Positions 43,037 through 53,335 are shown, numbered from the stretch's first letter. The stretch: 64,000 bases of DNA from Paracoccus saliphilus (GCA_003255745.1 QKYL01000162.1:1-64000), one strand, 5' to 3'. The notes: generated from the sequence alone by a model not told the origin. Translations and numbers: made by a program.

Positions 43037-46000
43037 TTAGTAGTCGCGCTCGAAGAACACACCCAGGGAACTGCTGCCGTCGCTTGCAACCGAACCCCGC
43101 GCCCGCAGGGATTCGGTGATGTCCAGGTTCAGGTTGATGGTCGAGCGTCCGCCCTCGCCCACCGACAGGTCGGTGTAGACGTTTTCCGACAGATAGCGCC
43201 CAGCGCGCAATTCGATGTTGCCCTCATCATCCGTGGTCAGGTCCAGATCGTCCAACCCGGCGCTGTCGCGCAGGTTGCCGATGATACCGTCGCCCCCCCG
43301 CCCTGCCAGAACCGCGATGGCATTGGCCAGCTGTGCCGCCTGAAGCGGGCTGATGCTGTCCAGCCCGCGCCCGAACAACAGCTGCGACAGGACCTCCTCC
43401 TGCGGCAGCTCGGGCGAGGATTCAAAGGTGATCTCGGGATCACGCACCTCTCCGTCGATGATGATGCGGGTCACGATGCCGTCGCGCTGCGTTTCGGCCA
43501 CCAGCCGGATCACCGGCATCAGGCTGCCCTGCAACTCGACCAGCCCTTCGGTCAGCGTGAAGCGGTTGCCCAGCAAATCGACCCGGCCCCGGATCAGTTC
43601 AAGGTTGCCGATAGGCACGACGTCGCGCGGAGTTCCACGGATCTGGAAGCTCCCCCCCAATTCGGCATCGATCCCCCTGCCCCTGATAAAGACCCGGTTC
43701 GGCGCCGTGATGGTCAGATCAAGCCGCGGCGGATTGGCGGGAGGCGTGGCCGGCGGTCCGGCCAGACCGGCATCGCTGGCTGCTTGGCTGGGATAGCCCT
43801 CAAGCCCCGCGCGGGCGCGCGTCGCCCGCACGGGCGGACGCTGACTGCCGACATGGGTGATATCAGGAATTGCCCGCGCACCGCCCAGGCCCGTCGCCGG
43901 AATGCGGATCTCAGTTTCACCCAATTCGATGTCGCCTGAAACCAGCGGCCCCGTGGCATTGGCGCCTGCAATGCGGATGGTCCCGCTTGCCCGTGTTTCG
44001 TAAAGGTTGGGATCACGCAGCACCACGTCGTCCAGAACGATACCGATGTCCAGCGTGCCCGCCTGCAGATCGACCGGGCCGCTCAGCGTCAGCCGCCCGC
44101 CTGCTGCCACATTCGCGGCACCTTCCACCTGGACTTGGCCGTTCTGGAAATCTGCGGTTATATCCATCTGCTGCAGGCGCAGCCCCAGGCCCGGATCGGC
44201 CATCTGGCCATCCTGCAGACGAACCTGGCCCGACAGCGATTCCAGCGACGGCGGCCCCTGAAGGCGCAGGTCGATCGCCAGCGGTCCCGACACGCTGCGC
44301 GTCCGCAGCGAGGCATTGGCCAGCGCCGAATCCGCGGTGCCGGTGATGGCCAGATCGGCGGTCGAGCCGTCGCGCGCCACGGTGCCCTCGATATCAAGGT
44401 TCGTGCTGCCCGGCGCGGTTGCTTCCAGATCCAGCGCAAAATCGCCGCCGGTTTCGCGCACCGTGCCGGTAACCGCCGCAGGTCCGGGAAGCTGGGGCAC
44501 CAGCAGGCCCAGATTGGCAAGCCGCGCATCAAGGTTGATGCCGCTGTCCGGGGCGCCGTCGGCGCTGATGTTCAGCTGCGGGTTGTCAACTTGCAGACGC
44601 TGGACCGAAAGACCCTGCTCGCTCTGGCTGGCGGCCAGGTCGAAGCTGGTCTGCCCCGCCAGCAGCGGGTCGATCCGGGGCTGGCCCAGGGACAGGCCAT
44701 TGGCGGTGCCGGTGGCCTCGATGCGGCGGGTGGTTCCGTCGTCCGTCAGTTGCACATCGGCGTTCAGCGCGCCCGAGATGCCGTTGCCCAGAAAGCGAAG
44801 ATCGTTCGCATTCACCTGGGCTGTCACATCCGTCGCCCCCGCGCCCACCTGCCCCGACGCTGTAGCCGACAGACGCGGATTTTCGATTTCCGCCGTCTGG
44901 ATGATGAACACGCCGTCCTCTTCGATCGCCGTCACGGCCAGACGCGTGTCACCCTCCAGCGCACCATCGACCTGCGCCTGACCAAAGGACAGGTCGCTGC
45001 CCGCACCGGTCAGCACCAGCCGCCTGATGCCGTCGCCGGCCTGGCGGAAGCTGCCCTCGGCCTGCAGAGCGCCGCGCCAGCCGGGACCGAACGGCGCCAG
45101 CGACGCGATTTCGACATCGGCCGTCAGGTCCGTCACGCCAGGACCATAAACGCCCTGAACGACTGCGGTCATCTGCTGGTTCGTCAGCTGGCCTTCCGAG
45201 ATCGTGACAACGCCGTCCTGCTCTGCCGCCCGCACCTCAAGGCGCGTGGTACCTGTCAGCGCCCCGTCGACATTGGCCTGACCCAAGGACAGGTCCTGCC
45301 CCTCGCCGGTCAGGGCGATCGCTCGTACCCCGTTCTCCTCGCTCAGGCGCGCTTGGCCGGTGAAGCCGCCCGACCAGCCTTCTTGCAGGTCCGACAGGTC
45401 AACAACCGTGAATTCCGCGTTCAAATCGCCTTCGGCCAGATCGCCTTCGGCCGTGGCGCTCAGCTGAGGGTTCGACAGCTGGAAGCTGTCGAGCTTGTAG
45501 CTGTCGCCGCTTTCGCTGGCGATGAGGGTCAGGTTGGTCTGGCCGCGCAGGGCGTTGTCCAGCGCCTCGATCCCAAGCCGCAGATCCTCGGCCTCGCCGC
45601 TGACGGTCAGGCGGCGCTGGCCTGCAGGGCCGTTCAAGGCCGCCTCGGCTTGCAGGGCGCCGCCGAATTCCGGGTCCGCATCCTCCAGCGACGGCATGGA
45701 AATCCGCGCGGTCAGGTCGCTGGACAGACTGCTGATCATGCCCTGCGCCTCGGCCGTCAACCGGCTGGCATTGATGGTCAGATCCTCGATCTCGATCCCG
45801 GTTTCGTCCCGCCGGGCCTGCACGGTGATGGTCGAGCGGCCGTCCAGCAGCCGGTCCAGCTGCGGCTGGTCCAGCGCGATGTCCGTGCCGGTCACCTGCG
45901 CATCCAGGTCGAAGCTTCGGTTCAGGACGACATAATAGCCCTCGACCGAGGCATCGGCGGCCCCGGTCAGCTGGCGGTCCGCCAAGGTCGACAGGCGCGA

Positions 46001-47512
46001 CAGGTCGCTATAGCGGGCGTCCATGTCCACCGACACCGTAATGCCGCTGGATAGGCCCGAAACCAGAAGGTTTCCTTCCAACCCGTAATCTGCGCCGATG
46101 ATCGACAGGTCCGTGACATCAATGGCATTGCCGGGAGTGAAGTTGAAACCCGCACGCCCGGTGATCTGGTCGCCAATGGCCGCAGCCATGCCCTCTTCGG
46201 CAAAGGACAACTGTTCCGCCGCGAATTGCAGACTGCCGGTCACCTCGGACAGCGCGCCGTCGGTCAGGACGACCTCTCCGGCGCCATCCAGTTCCAGAGC
46301 GCCCAAGGCGACATTGCCCAGGTTCAGCTCGCCCACGCGGCCGTCCAGCGTCCAGCCCTGGCCTTCGGCAGCATCATAATCCAACGAAAGGCGGCCGGAT
46401 TCCACCGTCGTGTCGTCCCCTGCAAAGGGCAGCGGAACCGGCACCTGCGCGGCTTGGGCGTCGCGGCCAAGCGTCACCAGCAACTGGGCGCGCTGCGGCG
46501 CCGACTGGTCATTGGTCGAAAGCGAGCCTTCAATGCGCAGCGCATCAGTGCGGATATCCAGAACGGGGATCTCCAGCCGACCGGTTTCGGCCCGCCAACC
46601 CTGGGCCAGCAACTGAGTTTCCTGGCCAAAGAAGGCGCGGTCCTCGGGGCGCAGCAGGGTGGCGACGTCGCCGCCCAGTTCAAAGCGAAATGCAGTGCCG
46701 GCCGTGCCGTCGGCAGCGGTTTCGCCACTGGCACTGACCTGGCCGGTAATACGCGGCTGGCCGTTGGTGGCCAGCCGGATGTCGGCCGCGAAATCGCGGA
46801 TCTCGCCTTCTCCGCTGATCTGGGCGGTCAGGGCGGGGCGGTCATAGATGTTCGCCAGATTGGCCAGGATGCCATCGGCGGCCTCGTCAAGGCCCAGGTT
46901 CAGGCGCAGGATCTCGGTTTCGTTCGAATAGGCGGCGTCCAGGATGAACTGGCCGCGTGGTCCGTCCAGGCGGTCGATGGTCAGCTGCGCCTGGCCTTCG
47001 CCCCCCTCCAGGCTCATGCCGCCGCTGACGCGCAGCGCGGCTTCGACCCCGATCACCGGCTCGCCCAGGAAGACACGATCTGCCTGGATCTGCTCGATCT
47101 CCAGCGATACCGGCAGTTCGGGCAAGGCAAAAACCGGCGCCTCGGCCTGAACCTGCGACTGTTCTCCCTGCGGCAGGCGCGGCAGCAGGATCTCGGCCGC
47201 GGACAGTTCGGCAATCTCGATCCGGCCGCGCAGCAGGGCCGAACGGTTCCACTGGATCGCCCCGTTGCGCAGGGTCAGCCAGACGCCTTCGTCATCGGCG
47301 ATGCGGATTTCCGAGAATGTCGCCCGCGACGACAGCGCACCCTCGAACCCGTCGATCACCACGGTCCGCCCGGCGCCCGACAGGTTGCGTTCCAGAAGGC
47401 CCGTCAGAAAGCCCCGGTCATCCTGGATCTGTTCCGACAGTTCGGCCGCAGATTGGGCCAGCACCGCCAGCGGGAACAGCAGGGCAAAAACATAGATCCA
47501 GAACCTGCGCAT
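43037..47512 (-). CDS. tamB: Translocation and assembly module TamB
   Basis: A 1491-aa inner-membrane-anchored periplasmic protein: signal/anchor helix at 1-20, a long repetitive beta-rich body and a C-terminal DUF490/TamB domain (GRVDLLGNRFTLTEG, LSQLLFGRGLDSISPLQAAQ, ending LGVFFERDY). It forms a lipid-transporting groove to the outer membrane, with TamA. Four copies of a motif with D-L-S-L/F-G-Q lie about 100 residues apart between 44.65 and 45.6 kb. Its start overlaps the tamA stop by 1 nt. Confidence 0.92.
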   Translation of the reverse strand: MRRFWIYVFALLFPLAVLAQSAAELSEQIQDDRGFLTGLLERNLSGAGRTVVIDGFEGALSSRATFSEIRIADDEGVWLTLRNGAIQWNRSALLRGRIEIAELSAAEILLPRLPQGEQSQVQAEAPVFALPELPVSLEIEQIQADRVFLGEPVIGVEAALRVSGGMSLEGGEGQAQLTIDRLDGPRGQFILDAAYSNETEILRLNLGLDEAADGILANLANIYDRPALTAQISGEGEIRDFAADIRLATNGQPRITGQVSASGETAADGTAGTAFRFELGGDVATLLRPEDRAFFGQETQLLAQGWRAETGRLEIPVLDIRTDALRIEGSLSTNDQSAPQRAQLLVTLGRDAQAAQVPVPLPFAGDDTTVESGRLSLDYDAAEGQGWTLDGRVGELNLGNVALGALELDGAGEVVLTDGALSEVTGSLQFAAEQLSFAEEGMAAAIGDQITGRAGFNFTPGNAIDVTDLSIIGADYGLEGNLLVSGLSSGITVSVDMDARYSDLSRLSTLADRQLTGAADASVEGYYVVLNRSFDLDAQVTGTDIALDQPQLDRLLDGRSTITVQARRDETGIEIEDLTINASRLTAEAQGMISSLSSDLTARISMPSLEDADPEFGGALQAEAALNGPAGQRRLTVSGEAEDLRLGIEALDNALRGQTNLTLIASESGDSYKLDSFQLSNPQLSATAEGDLAEGDLNAEFTVVDLSDLQEGWSGGFTGQARLSEENGVRAIALTGEGQDLSLGQANVDGALTGTTRLEVRAAEQDGVVTISEGQLTNQQMTAVVQGVYGPGVTDLTADVEIASLAPFGPGWRGALQAEGSFRQAGDGIRRLVLTGAGSDLSFGQAQVDGALEGDTRLAVTAIEEDGVFIIQTAEIENPRLSATASGQVGAGATDVTAQVNANDLRFLGNGISGALNADVQLTDDGTTRRIEATGTANGLSLGQPRIDPLLAGQTSFDLAASQSEQGLSVQRLQVDNPQLNISADGAPDSGINLDARLANLGLLVPQLPGPAAVTGTVRETGGDFALDLEATAPGSTNLDIEGTVARDGSTADLAITGTADSALANASLRTRSVSGPLAIDLRLQGPPSLESLSGQVRLQDGQMADPGLGLRLQQMDITADFQNGQVQVEGAANVAAGGRLTLSGPVDLQAGTLDIGIVLDDVVLRDPNLYETRASGTIRIAGANATGPLVSGDIELGETEIRIPATGLGGARAIPDITHVGSQRPPVRATRARAGLEGYPSQAASDAGLAGPPATPPANPPRLDLTITAPNRVFIRGRGIDAELGGSFQIRGTPRDVVPIGNLELIRGRVDLLGNRFTLTEGLVELQGSLMPVIRLVAETQRDGIVTRIIIDGEVRDPEITFESSPELPQEEVLSQLLFGRGLDSISPLQAAQLANAIAVLAGRGGDGIIGNLRDSAGLDDLDLTTDDEGNIELRAGRYLSENVYTDLSVGEGGRSTINLNLDITESLRARGSVASDGSSSLGVFFERDY

Positions 47513-49377
47513 CAGAATGCCTGCCCCAAGCCAAGGTACAGCTGAACGCCGCTGCCGGTGTCGCCACTGACCGGTCCCGCCACGTCGAAACGCAGCGGGC
47601 CGACCGGCGTGTCATAACGCACGCCCACGCCCGCCCCTGCATGATCGCCGCCCTCGCCCTCGAAGCCGCTGTCGGACCAGACGCGGCCGTAATCGGCAAA
47701 GGCCACCAGTCCGATCCTTTCCCGGACTTGGAAGCGCATTTCGGCCGTGGCATTTGCGACACTCATGCCGCCGGTCTTGATCAGGTCGCCGTCAGGCCCC
47801 GAAATCGTCTCGACCCCAAGCGCCTGGAAGGGATGGCCCCGCACCGTCCCGCCACCGCCCGAATAGAACAGGTAGTTGCGCGGCGTCCGGTCGATGTCCG
47901 ACCCGAAGACGCTGCCAAGGCGCGCCCGCCCCGCCAAGGTAAAGCGGTCCTCGGACCCGAAGGAGCGGAAGGCCCGCCCCTCGGCCAGCGCGCGCGCGCC
48001 CGAACCGGTATCTTCGAATCCCTTGAAGGGGGTCACTTCGGCCGACAGGTAATAGCCACGCTTGGCGTCAGTCGGCTCGTCGCGCTGGTCCCAGATCACC
48101 TCCATCGGCAACGCCAGAACCTTGAAGTCGGTCTGGCCGTTGGCGTCGAACACGCGCGAGAACTGGTACTGCGCCGAGATGTCGCCCGTCAGCCGGTCGC
48201 TGAAGATATGGCTGAAGCCCAAGGCCAGGCTGGCCGTGTCCTCGTCATAGTCCTCTTCGCGCATGCGGGCGGCGCGCCCCTCGACATATCCGGTGGTGTC
48301 GGCGGTGATCGTGGCGGGGCGATCGATGCGGATCGTCAGTTCGTCGTCGCGATCACTGGTTTCCGATCCGATGTCCTTGACGCGCCCCTCTATCCGCAGC
48401 CTTTCGCCCCCGCGCAGCAGGTTGCGGTGCATCCAGTAGGACGAGATCATGATCCCGTCAGTGTTTGACACCTCGAACCCGGCACCGATGCGGCGGGGCG
48501 CTTGTTCGACCACCGTCAGGTCCACGTCCAGCGTGTTTCCCGGACCAAGCGTCTCGGCCTCTTCCAGGGTGACAGCGGAAAAGACGCCGCTGCGGCGCAA
48601 GCGCCTGGTAACAGTGTCCAGCTCTTCCGGATCAAAAAGTTGGCCTTCGGGAAAACCTGCGATCTTGCGCAGCCGGCGGTCGTTCAGGCGCTGGTTGCCG
48701 CTGACGCTCAACTGGCCAAAAGTGACGCGCGGGCCTGGGTCCAGCGTGATCCGGCTGTCCACCCGGGCCGTGTCGTGATCGGCCACGATCTGCTGGTCCG
48801 CCACGTCCGCCTTGGCATACCCTTGGCTGCGCCAGCCCTCGACCCCTGCCAGGGCCGCGCTGCGCATGACGCCGGTGCCGGCGATCTCGTTAAGCGCATA
48901 GCCCGAGGGGATGTCGGTTTCGGGGGCGACCGGCGCCATGGCGGCACGGGAAAAGCGGAAGGCCTGCCCCGGCTGGACCGCCACCACGACGCGCTGCACC
49001 ACCTGCGGCGCGTCCAGGGGCGCGACCTGCGCGGCCTCGACCCCGTCCAGCAGGATGTTGACGGTGCTGTTGTAATAGCCTTCGTCGTAAAGCAGGCCCA
49101 GGATGCGCGCGTAATCGGCACGGGCGGCGGCCAGAATGTCCTGGCCGGTTGTGCGATCCTCGGCCAGGGCGCTTGCGATCAGCGAAGTGCGCCGGATCTG
49201 CGCTGCCAGGTCGTCATCCCCGCCGGCCACCTCGATGTCCAGGTCCACGGGGCCCTCGTCCTCGCCGTCGCGGCTGAAAAGTCCCGAAAAGGGCGATGAC
49301 GACTGGCCCCATGCCGCCGCAACGCCACCACCGATGGCCGTCGATGCCACCAAGATCGCCGTCAGATATGCCCGCAT
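47512..49377 (-). CDS. tamA: Omp85-family outer-membrane protein TamA
   Basis: A 621-aa protein with a signal peptide (ends AAAWGQ), N-terminal POTRA domains (residues about 45-320) and a C-terminal barrel whose motif VRGHPFQALG replaces the usual VRGF-type box; it ends in GLGQAF, with the terminal Phe of barrels. Works with TamB in outer-membrane biogenesis. Cotranslated with tamB (1-nt overlap). Divergence of the POTRA sequences is usual in alphaproteobacteria. Confidence 0.9.
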   Translation of the reverse strand: MRAYLTAILVASTAIGGGVAAAWGQSSSPFSGLFSRDGEDEGPVDLDIEVAGGDDDLAAQIRRTSLIASALAEDRTTGQDILAAARADYARILGLLYDEGYYNSTVNILLDGVEAAQVAPLDAPQVVQRVVVAVQPGQAFRFSRAAMAPVAPETDIPSGYALNEIAGTGVMRSAALAGVEGWRSQGYAKADVADQQIVADHDTARVDSRITLDPGPRVTFGQLSVSGNQRLNDRRLRKIAGFPEGQLFDPEELDTVTRRLRRSGVFSAVTLEEAETLGPGNTLDVDLTVVEQAPRRIGAGFEVSNTDGIMISSYWMHRNLLRGGERLRIEGRVKDIGSETSDRDDELTIRIDRPATITADTTGYVEGRAARMREEDYDEDTASLALGFSHIFSDRLTGDISAQYQFSRVFDANGQTDFKVLALPMEVIWDQRDEPTDAKRGYYLSAEVTPFKGFEDTGSGARALAEGRAFRSFGSEDRFTLAGRARLGSVFGSDIDRTPRNYLFYSGGGGTVRGHPFQALGVETISGPDGDLIKTGGMSVANATAEMRFQVRERIGLVAFADYGRVWSDSGFEGEGGDHAGAGVGVRYDTPVGPLRFDVAGPVSGDTGSGVQLYLGLGQAF

Positions 49378-49493
49378 CCTGCGCCCCGGTTCTTTTTGCT
49401 TGTGGCAATTGAAACAGGATCAATGCAGGGAATCCAGCGATAGTTGCCGTCCCGCGCCGCCTCAGGGTTGACCTTTGCGAGAGCGGACCGCCC

Positions 49494-50420
49494 TTAGCCG
49501 AGGGCGGCCAGGCAGCCGTGAAGCGCGGCCATGTCGTCCCGGATCAGGAAGATCGGCGTGTTTTCAGGAATGTGGCGCATATGTTCCTGGGCCAGGAAGG
49601 CAGGCTGGAAACGGTCCATCCGGTCAGCGATGCTGCGGCCCACGCTGCCGGCCAGGAACATCCCCTCCAGCGGCATGAACCGCAGCGCCAGTTCACGGCA
49701 CAGAAGGCCGACCAGTTCGGTAAAGAAGTCATAGGTGGCTATGGCCTGGGGATCGCCTGCCTCGGCGGCGCGGGCGATGTCCTCGCTGCGCACCGGGTCC
49801 GTGCCCGTCATCGCGGCGTGCAGGCGCGACAGGCCGCGGCCTGCAAAGGTTTCCTCGGTCGAGAAGAAACCCTGCGCGGCGTCGGCGCCCACCCGGTCGA
49901 TCAGGCGCCACATGATGTTGGCGGGAAGGTGGGTGTGCCCTTCCTCGGCCTCCAGGGCGGTGATCGCGCCCCCCGGCAGCACGCGGACTGCGCAGACATT
50001 GAAGCCGGTGCCAAGGCCCACGACCAGCGCCTGCCCGTTGCGGGCGCGGTCCTGCGGCGCCTCGCGCAGCGCCGCCACGCCGTCACCGGCCAGCGCGGGC
50101 GTGGCAAAGCCCAGGGCGGTCAGGTCGTTGATCAGGCGCGCCTGATCGGCATCCGCCAGACGCGCCAGCTTGTCCTCGTCAAAGAACCAGTCGCGGTTGG
50201 TCAGCCGCGCGCGGCCGCCGCTGACCGGCCCCGCCACGGCGATGCACATGGACGAGATATGGGGCCCGTGCTGCTCGGCCAGGAACTGGCGCACCACGTC
50301 GTCGAAGCTGGCAAAGTCATCCCCCTTGAAGCGGGTGACCGTGCTGGCATCAATGGACCCGTTGCGGGCGATCGCCAGCCGCGCATTGGTGCCACCCACA
50401 TCGCCCAGAAGCATCGCCAT
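49494..50420 (-). CDS. glk: Glucokinase
   Basis: A 308-aa enzyme phosphorylating glucose with ATP to glucose-6-phosphate. Seen: GDVGGTNARLAIA (phosphate 1), the substrate-binding NDLTALGFATP and EAEEGHTHLP, and ATP-binding GLGTGFNVC. Several ATGs abut; 50420 leaves the best spacing from AGGGG. It follows the sugar ABC transporter on the same strand (16 bp), so the sugar imported is probably glucose. Confidence 0.93.
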   Translation of the reverse strand: MAMLLGDVGGTNARLAIARNGSIDASTVTRFKGDDFASFDDVVRQFLAEQHGPHISSMCIAVAGPVSGGRARLTNRDWFFDEDKLARLADADQARLINDLTALGFATPALAGDGVAALREAPQDRARNGQALVVGLGTGFNVCAVRVLPGGAITALEAEEGHTHLPANIMWRLIDRVGADAAQGFFSTEETFAGRGLSRLHAAMTGTDPVRSEDIARAAEAGDPQAIATYDFFTELVGLLCRELALRFMPLEGMFLAGSVGRSIADRMDRFQPAFLAQEHMRHIPENTPIFLIRDDMAALHGCLAALG

Positions 50421-50436
50421 CGCCATTCCCCTTGCC

Positions 50437-51543
50437 TCAGTTCAGCCTTTCACCGTCTGTAGGCGAGAAGTACGACACTTTCGAGAGGTCGAATGCCAGC
50501 GGAAACGGCTGGCGCGCCCGGACCGCGCTTTCGGCACGCAGCCGCGCGGTAACCGCCTTGCCGCCCAGATGGGTGACGGCGAAGGTGTCGGCGCCCGCCG
50601 GTTCGACAATCTCGATCATCACGTCGCCGCCCGCACCCTGGGCTGTGCCGGGCAGATGCGCGTTGCCCGTGGCCTCGTGGATGTCCTCGGGGCGCACGCC
50701 CAGGACGATCTCGGCGGGCAGATCGCGGGCCACCGGGTCGGTGATGACCAGCGGCGCATCGCCTGCGCGCTCGATCTCGATCCGGGTCTGACCGGCTTCG
50801 GAGCGGACGCGGGCCGGAATCAGGTTCATGGCCGGGCTGCCCATGAAATCGGCCACGAACATGTTGGCGGGTCGGTTGTAGATTTCCGCGGGCGTGCCGA
50901 TCTGCTGGATCACGCCGCCCTTCATGACGACGATCTTGGTGGCCAGTGTCATCGCCTCGATCTGATCGTGGGTGACATAGACGATTGAGGCGTTCAGGTC
51001 CTGGTGCAGCTTCTTGATCTCGGTCCGCATGGAGACGCGCAGCTTGGCATCCAGGTTCGACAGCGGTTCGTCGAACAGGAACAGGGCGGGATCGCGCACC
51101 AAGGCGCGGCCCATGGCGACGCGCTGGCGCTGGCCGCCCGACAGCTGGCCCGGCTTGCGGGCCAGCAGCGGTTCGATCTGCAGCTGGCGGGCGACCTCGG
51201 CCAGCTTCCGCTCCTGCGTGGCCTTGTCGACGCCGCGCACCTTCATGCCAAAGGTGATATTCTTGGCCACCGACATGGTCGGGTAAAGCGCATAGGACTG
51301 GAACACCATCGCGATGTCGCGGTCCTTGGGGCTGACGCCCGTCACGTCACGGTCGGCGATGCGGATCGCGCCGCCGGTGATCGGCTCCAGCCCCGCGATG
51401 CAGTTCAGCAGCGTGGATTTCCCGCAGCCCGAGGGGCCGACCAGCACCAGGAAGTCGCCCTCGTCGATGCTGATGTTGATGTCATGCAGAATATGGGTCT
51501 CGCCATAGGCTTTCTGCAGGTGGTCGATTTCGAGGATCGGCAT
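50437..51543 (-). CDS. ABC transporter ATPase for sugar import (CUT1)
   Basis: A 368-aa MalK/UgpC-type ATPase: Walker A GPSGCGKST, signature LSGGQRQRVAMG, Walker B LFLFDEPLSNLDAK, and a C-terminal TOBE region (about residues 235-365). It powers the two permeases upstream. The gene lies 3 bp from the second permease gene and runs into glk. A shared multi-sugar ATPase is possible. Confidence 0.92.
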   Translation of the reverse strand: MPILEIDHLQKAYGETHILHDINISIDEGDFLVLVGPSGCGKSTLLNCIAGLEPITGGAIRIADRDVTGVSPKDRDIAMVFQSYALYPTMSVAKNITFGMKVRGVDKATQERKLAEVARQLQIEPLLARKPGQLSGGQRQRVAMGRALVRDPALFLFDEPLSNLDAKLRVSMRTEIKKLHQDLNASIVYVTHDQIEAMTLATKIVVMKGGVIQQIGTPAEIYNRPANMFVADFMGSPAMNLIPARVRSEAGQTRIEIERAGDAPLVITDPVARDLPAEIVLGVRPEDIHEATGNAHLPGTAQGAGGDVMIEIVEPAGADTFAVTHLGGKAVTARLRAESAVRARQPFPLAFDLSKVSYFSPTDGERLN

Positions 51544-51546
51544 GGC

Positions 51547-52401
51547 TTATCCCTTGACGCTGCCGGCGGTCAGGCCGCGGATGAAGTATTTGCCGGCGAC
51601 GACATAGACCAGCAACGTGGGCAGCGCGGCGATGATCGCGGCGGCCATGTCCACGTTGTAGGCTTTGACGCCGGTGGTGGAGTTGACGATGTTGTTCAGC
51701 GCGACCGTCACAGGCTGGCTGCCCGGCCCGCTGAAGCTGACCCCGAACAGGAAGTCGTTCCAGATCTGCGTGAACTGCCAGATGACCGAGACGGTGATGA
51801 TCGGCAGCGAGATCGGCAGGAAGATCGACCAGAAGATGCGAAAGAAGCCCGCCCCGTCGACCTTGGCCGCGCGCACCAGCTCCTGGGGGATGGTGACATA
51901 GTAGTTGCGAAAGAACAGCGTGGTGAAGCCCAGGCCATAGATCACGTGGACGAAGATCAGCCCCGGAATGGTGCCTGCCAGCCCCATCAGGCCCAGCATC
52001 TGCGCCATCGGCAACAGCACCACCTGGAACGGGATGAAGCAACCGAACAGGATCGCGGCGAAGAACAGGTTCGCCCCCCGGAACCGCCATTGGGCAAAGA
52101 CATAGCCGTTCAGCGCCCCCACGATGGTGGACAGCAGCACGGCCGGCACCGCCATCAGGACGCTGTTCCAGAAAAAGGGCCGCAGCCCTTCGCACTGGGT
52201 GCCGGCGCAGGCGGTGGACCAGGCTTCGGCCCAGGGGGCGAAGGTGATCTCGCGCGGCAGGGCCAGAAGGCTGCCGGTGCGGATCTCTTCAAGGCTTTTC
52301 AGGGACGTCGTCAGCATGACGAACAGCGGCATCAGGTAGAACAGCGCGAAGAGGATCAGGATGCCATAAAGGCCCCAACGCAGCAGGGTGTTACTGGTCA
52401 C
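51547..52401 (-). CDS. Sugar ABC transporter permease (MalG-like)
   Basis: A 284-aa inner-membrane protein with six TM segments and the EAA loop (EELVRAAKVDGAGFFRIFW), where the ATPase docks. Its 5' end overlaps the other permease by 11 nt, indicating coupled translation. Substrate inferred as glucose from the linked glucokinase. Confidence 0.9.
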   Translation of the reverse strand: MTSNTLLRWGLYGILILFALFYLMPLFVMLTTSLKSLEEIRTGSLLALPREITFAPWAEAWSTACAGTQCEGLRPFFWNSVLMAVPAVLLSTIVGALNGYVFAQWRFRGANLFFAAILFGCFIPFQVVLLPMAQMLGLMGLAGTIPGLIFVHVIYGLGFTTLFFRNYYVTIPQELVRAAKVDGAGFFRIFWSIFLPISLPIITVSVIWQFTQIWNDFLFGVSFSGPGSQPVTVALNNIVNSTTGVKAYNVDMAAAIIAALPTLLVYVVAGKYFIRGLTAGSVKG

Positions 52402-53263
52402 GGCGCGGCCTCAATTCGCTATAAAGGTAAGGAACGACGATGGCGAAGATGACGCCCATCATGATCATCGCGCTGGAGGCCGCCTGGCCCAGATCCCCGC
52501 GCGAGAAGGCCATCGCATACATGTAGGTGGCCGGCAGGTCAGTCGCATAGCCGGGGCCGCCATTGGTCAGCGCGATCACCAGGTCAAAAGCCTTGATGGC
52601 CAGGTGGGCCAGCACGATGAAGGCCGACAGGAAGATCGGCGCCATGGTCGGGATGATGATGGCGGAATAGATGCGGTGCGTGGGAATGCCGTCGACCTGG
52701 GCGGCGCGGATGATTTCCGTATCGACCGAGCGCAGACCGGCCAGGAACAGCGCCATCACAAAGCCCGAAGCCTGCCAGACGGCGGCCAGCACGATGGTGT
52801 AGATCGCCATTTCCGGGCGGATCAGCCAGTCGAAGGTGAAATTCTCGAAGCCCCAGCTGCGCACGGCGGCCTGGATGCCCAGGCCCGGGTTCAGGATCCA
52901 TTTCCACGCGGTGCCGGTCACGATCAGCGACAGGGCCATGGGATAGAGGTAGACGGTGCGCAGCACGCCCTCGGCCCGGATCTTCTGGTCCAGGAAGATG
53001 GCCAGCATCAGCCCGATCACCATCGAGATGACGATGAACAGGCCGCCAAAGATGAACAGGTTGTTCATCGCCACGTCCCAACGCGGGGCGGCGAACAGGC
53101 GTTCGTATTGCCCGATCCCGTCCAGTTCGTAGCGCGGCATCAGGCGGGATTTCGTGAAGCTGATCCAAGCGGTCCAGGCGATGAAGCCGTAGACGAAGAC
53201 CAGGATCGCCACGAAGGACGGCGCCAAGACGAACTTGGGCACGTTGCGTTCAAGCCATTCCAT
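52391..53263 (-). CDS. Sugar ABC transporter permease (MalF-like)
   Basis: A 290-aa permease, six TM segments, with the EAA-type loop (EIIRAAQVDGIPTHRIYS). N-terminal domain WLERNVPKFVLAPSF leads into the first span. It is preceded by a strong minus-strand terminator hairpin (53283-53320) that separates it from the binding-protein gene. Confidence 0.9.
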   Translation of the reverse strand: MEWLERNVPKFVLAPSFVAILVFVYGFIAWTAWISFTKSRLMPRYELDGIGQYERLFAAPRWDVAMNNLFIFGGLFIVISMVIGLMLAIFLDQKIRAEGVLRTVYLYPMALSLIVTGTAWKWILNPGLGIQAAVRSWGFENFTFDWLIRPEMAIYTIVLAAVWQASGFVMALFLAGLRSVDTEIIRAAQVDGIPTHRIYSAIIIPTMAPIFLSAFIVLAHLAIKAFDLVIALTNGGPGYATDLPATYMYAMAFSRGDLGQAASSAMIMMGVIFAIVVPYLYSELRPRRDQ

Positions 53264-53282
53264 GTCGGATAAACCCCTAAAG

Positions 53283-53320
53283 AAAAACCCCGCGCCCTGG
53301 CGTCTCGCCCGGGCGCGGGG
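53283..53320 (-). terminator. Intercistronic terminator between binding-protein and permease genes
   Basis: On the minus strand CCCCGCGCCC (53320-53311) pairs with GGGCGCGGGG (53297-53288), loop 13 nt, then TTTTT at 53287-53283. It would end most transcripts after the binding protein, so that protein is made in excess over the permeases. Confidence 0.75.
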
Positions 53321-53335
53321 CAGGTCACGCCGTCA

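Noticed and set aside
44135..46054. Plus-strand open frame of 639 codons within tamB
   Set aside because: Composition is Arg/Gln/Ala-rich without domains and it lies antisense to the clearly coding tamB.
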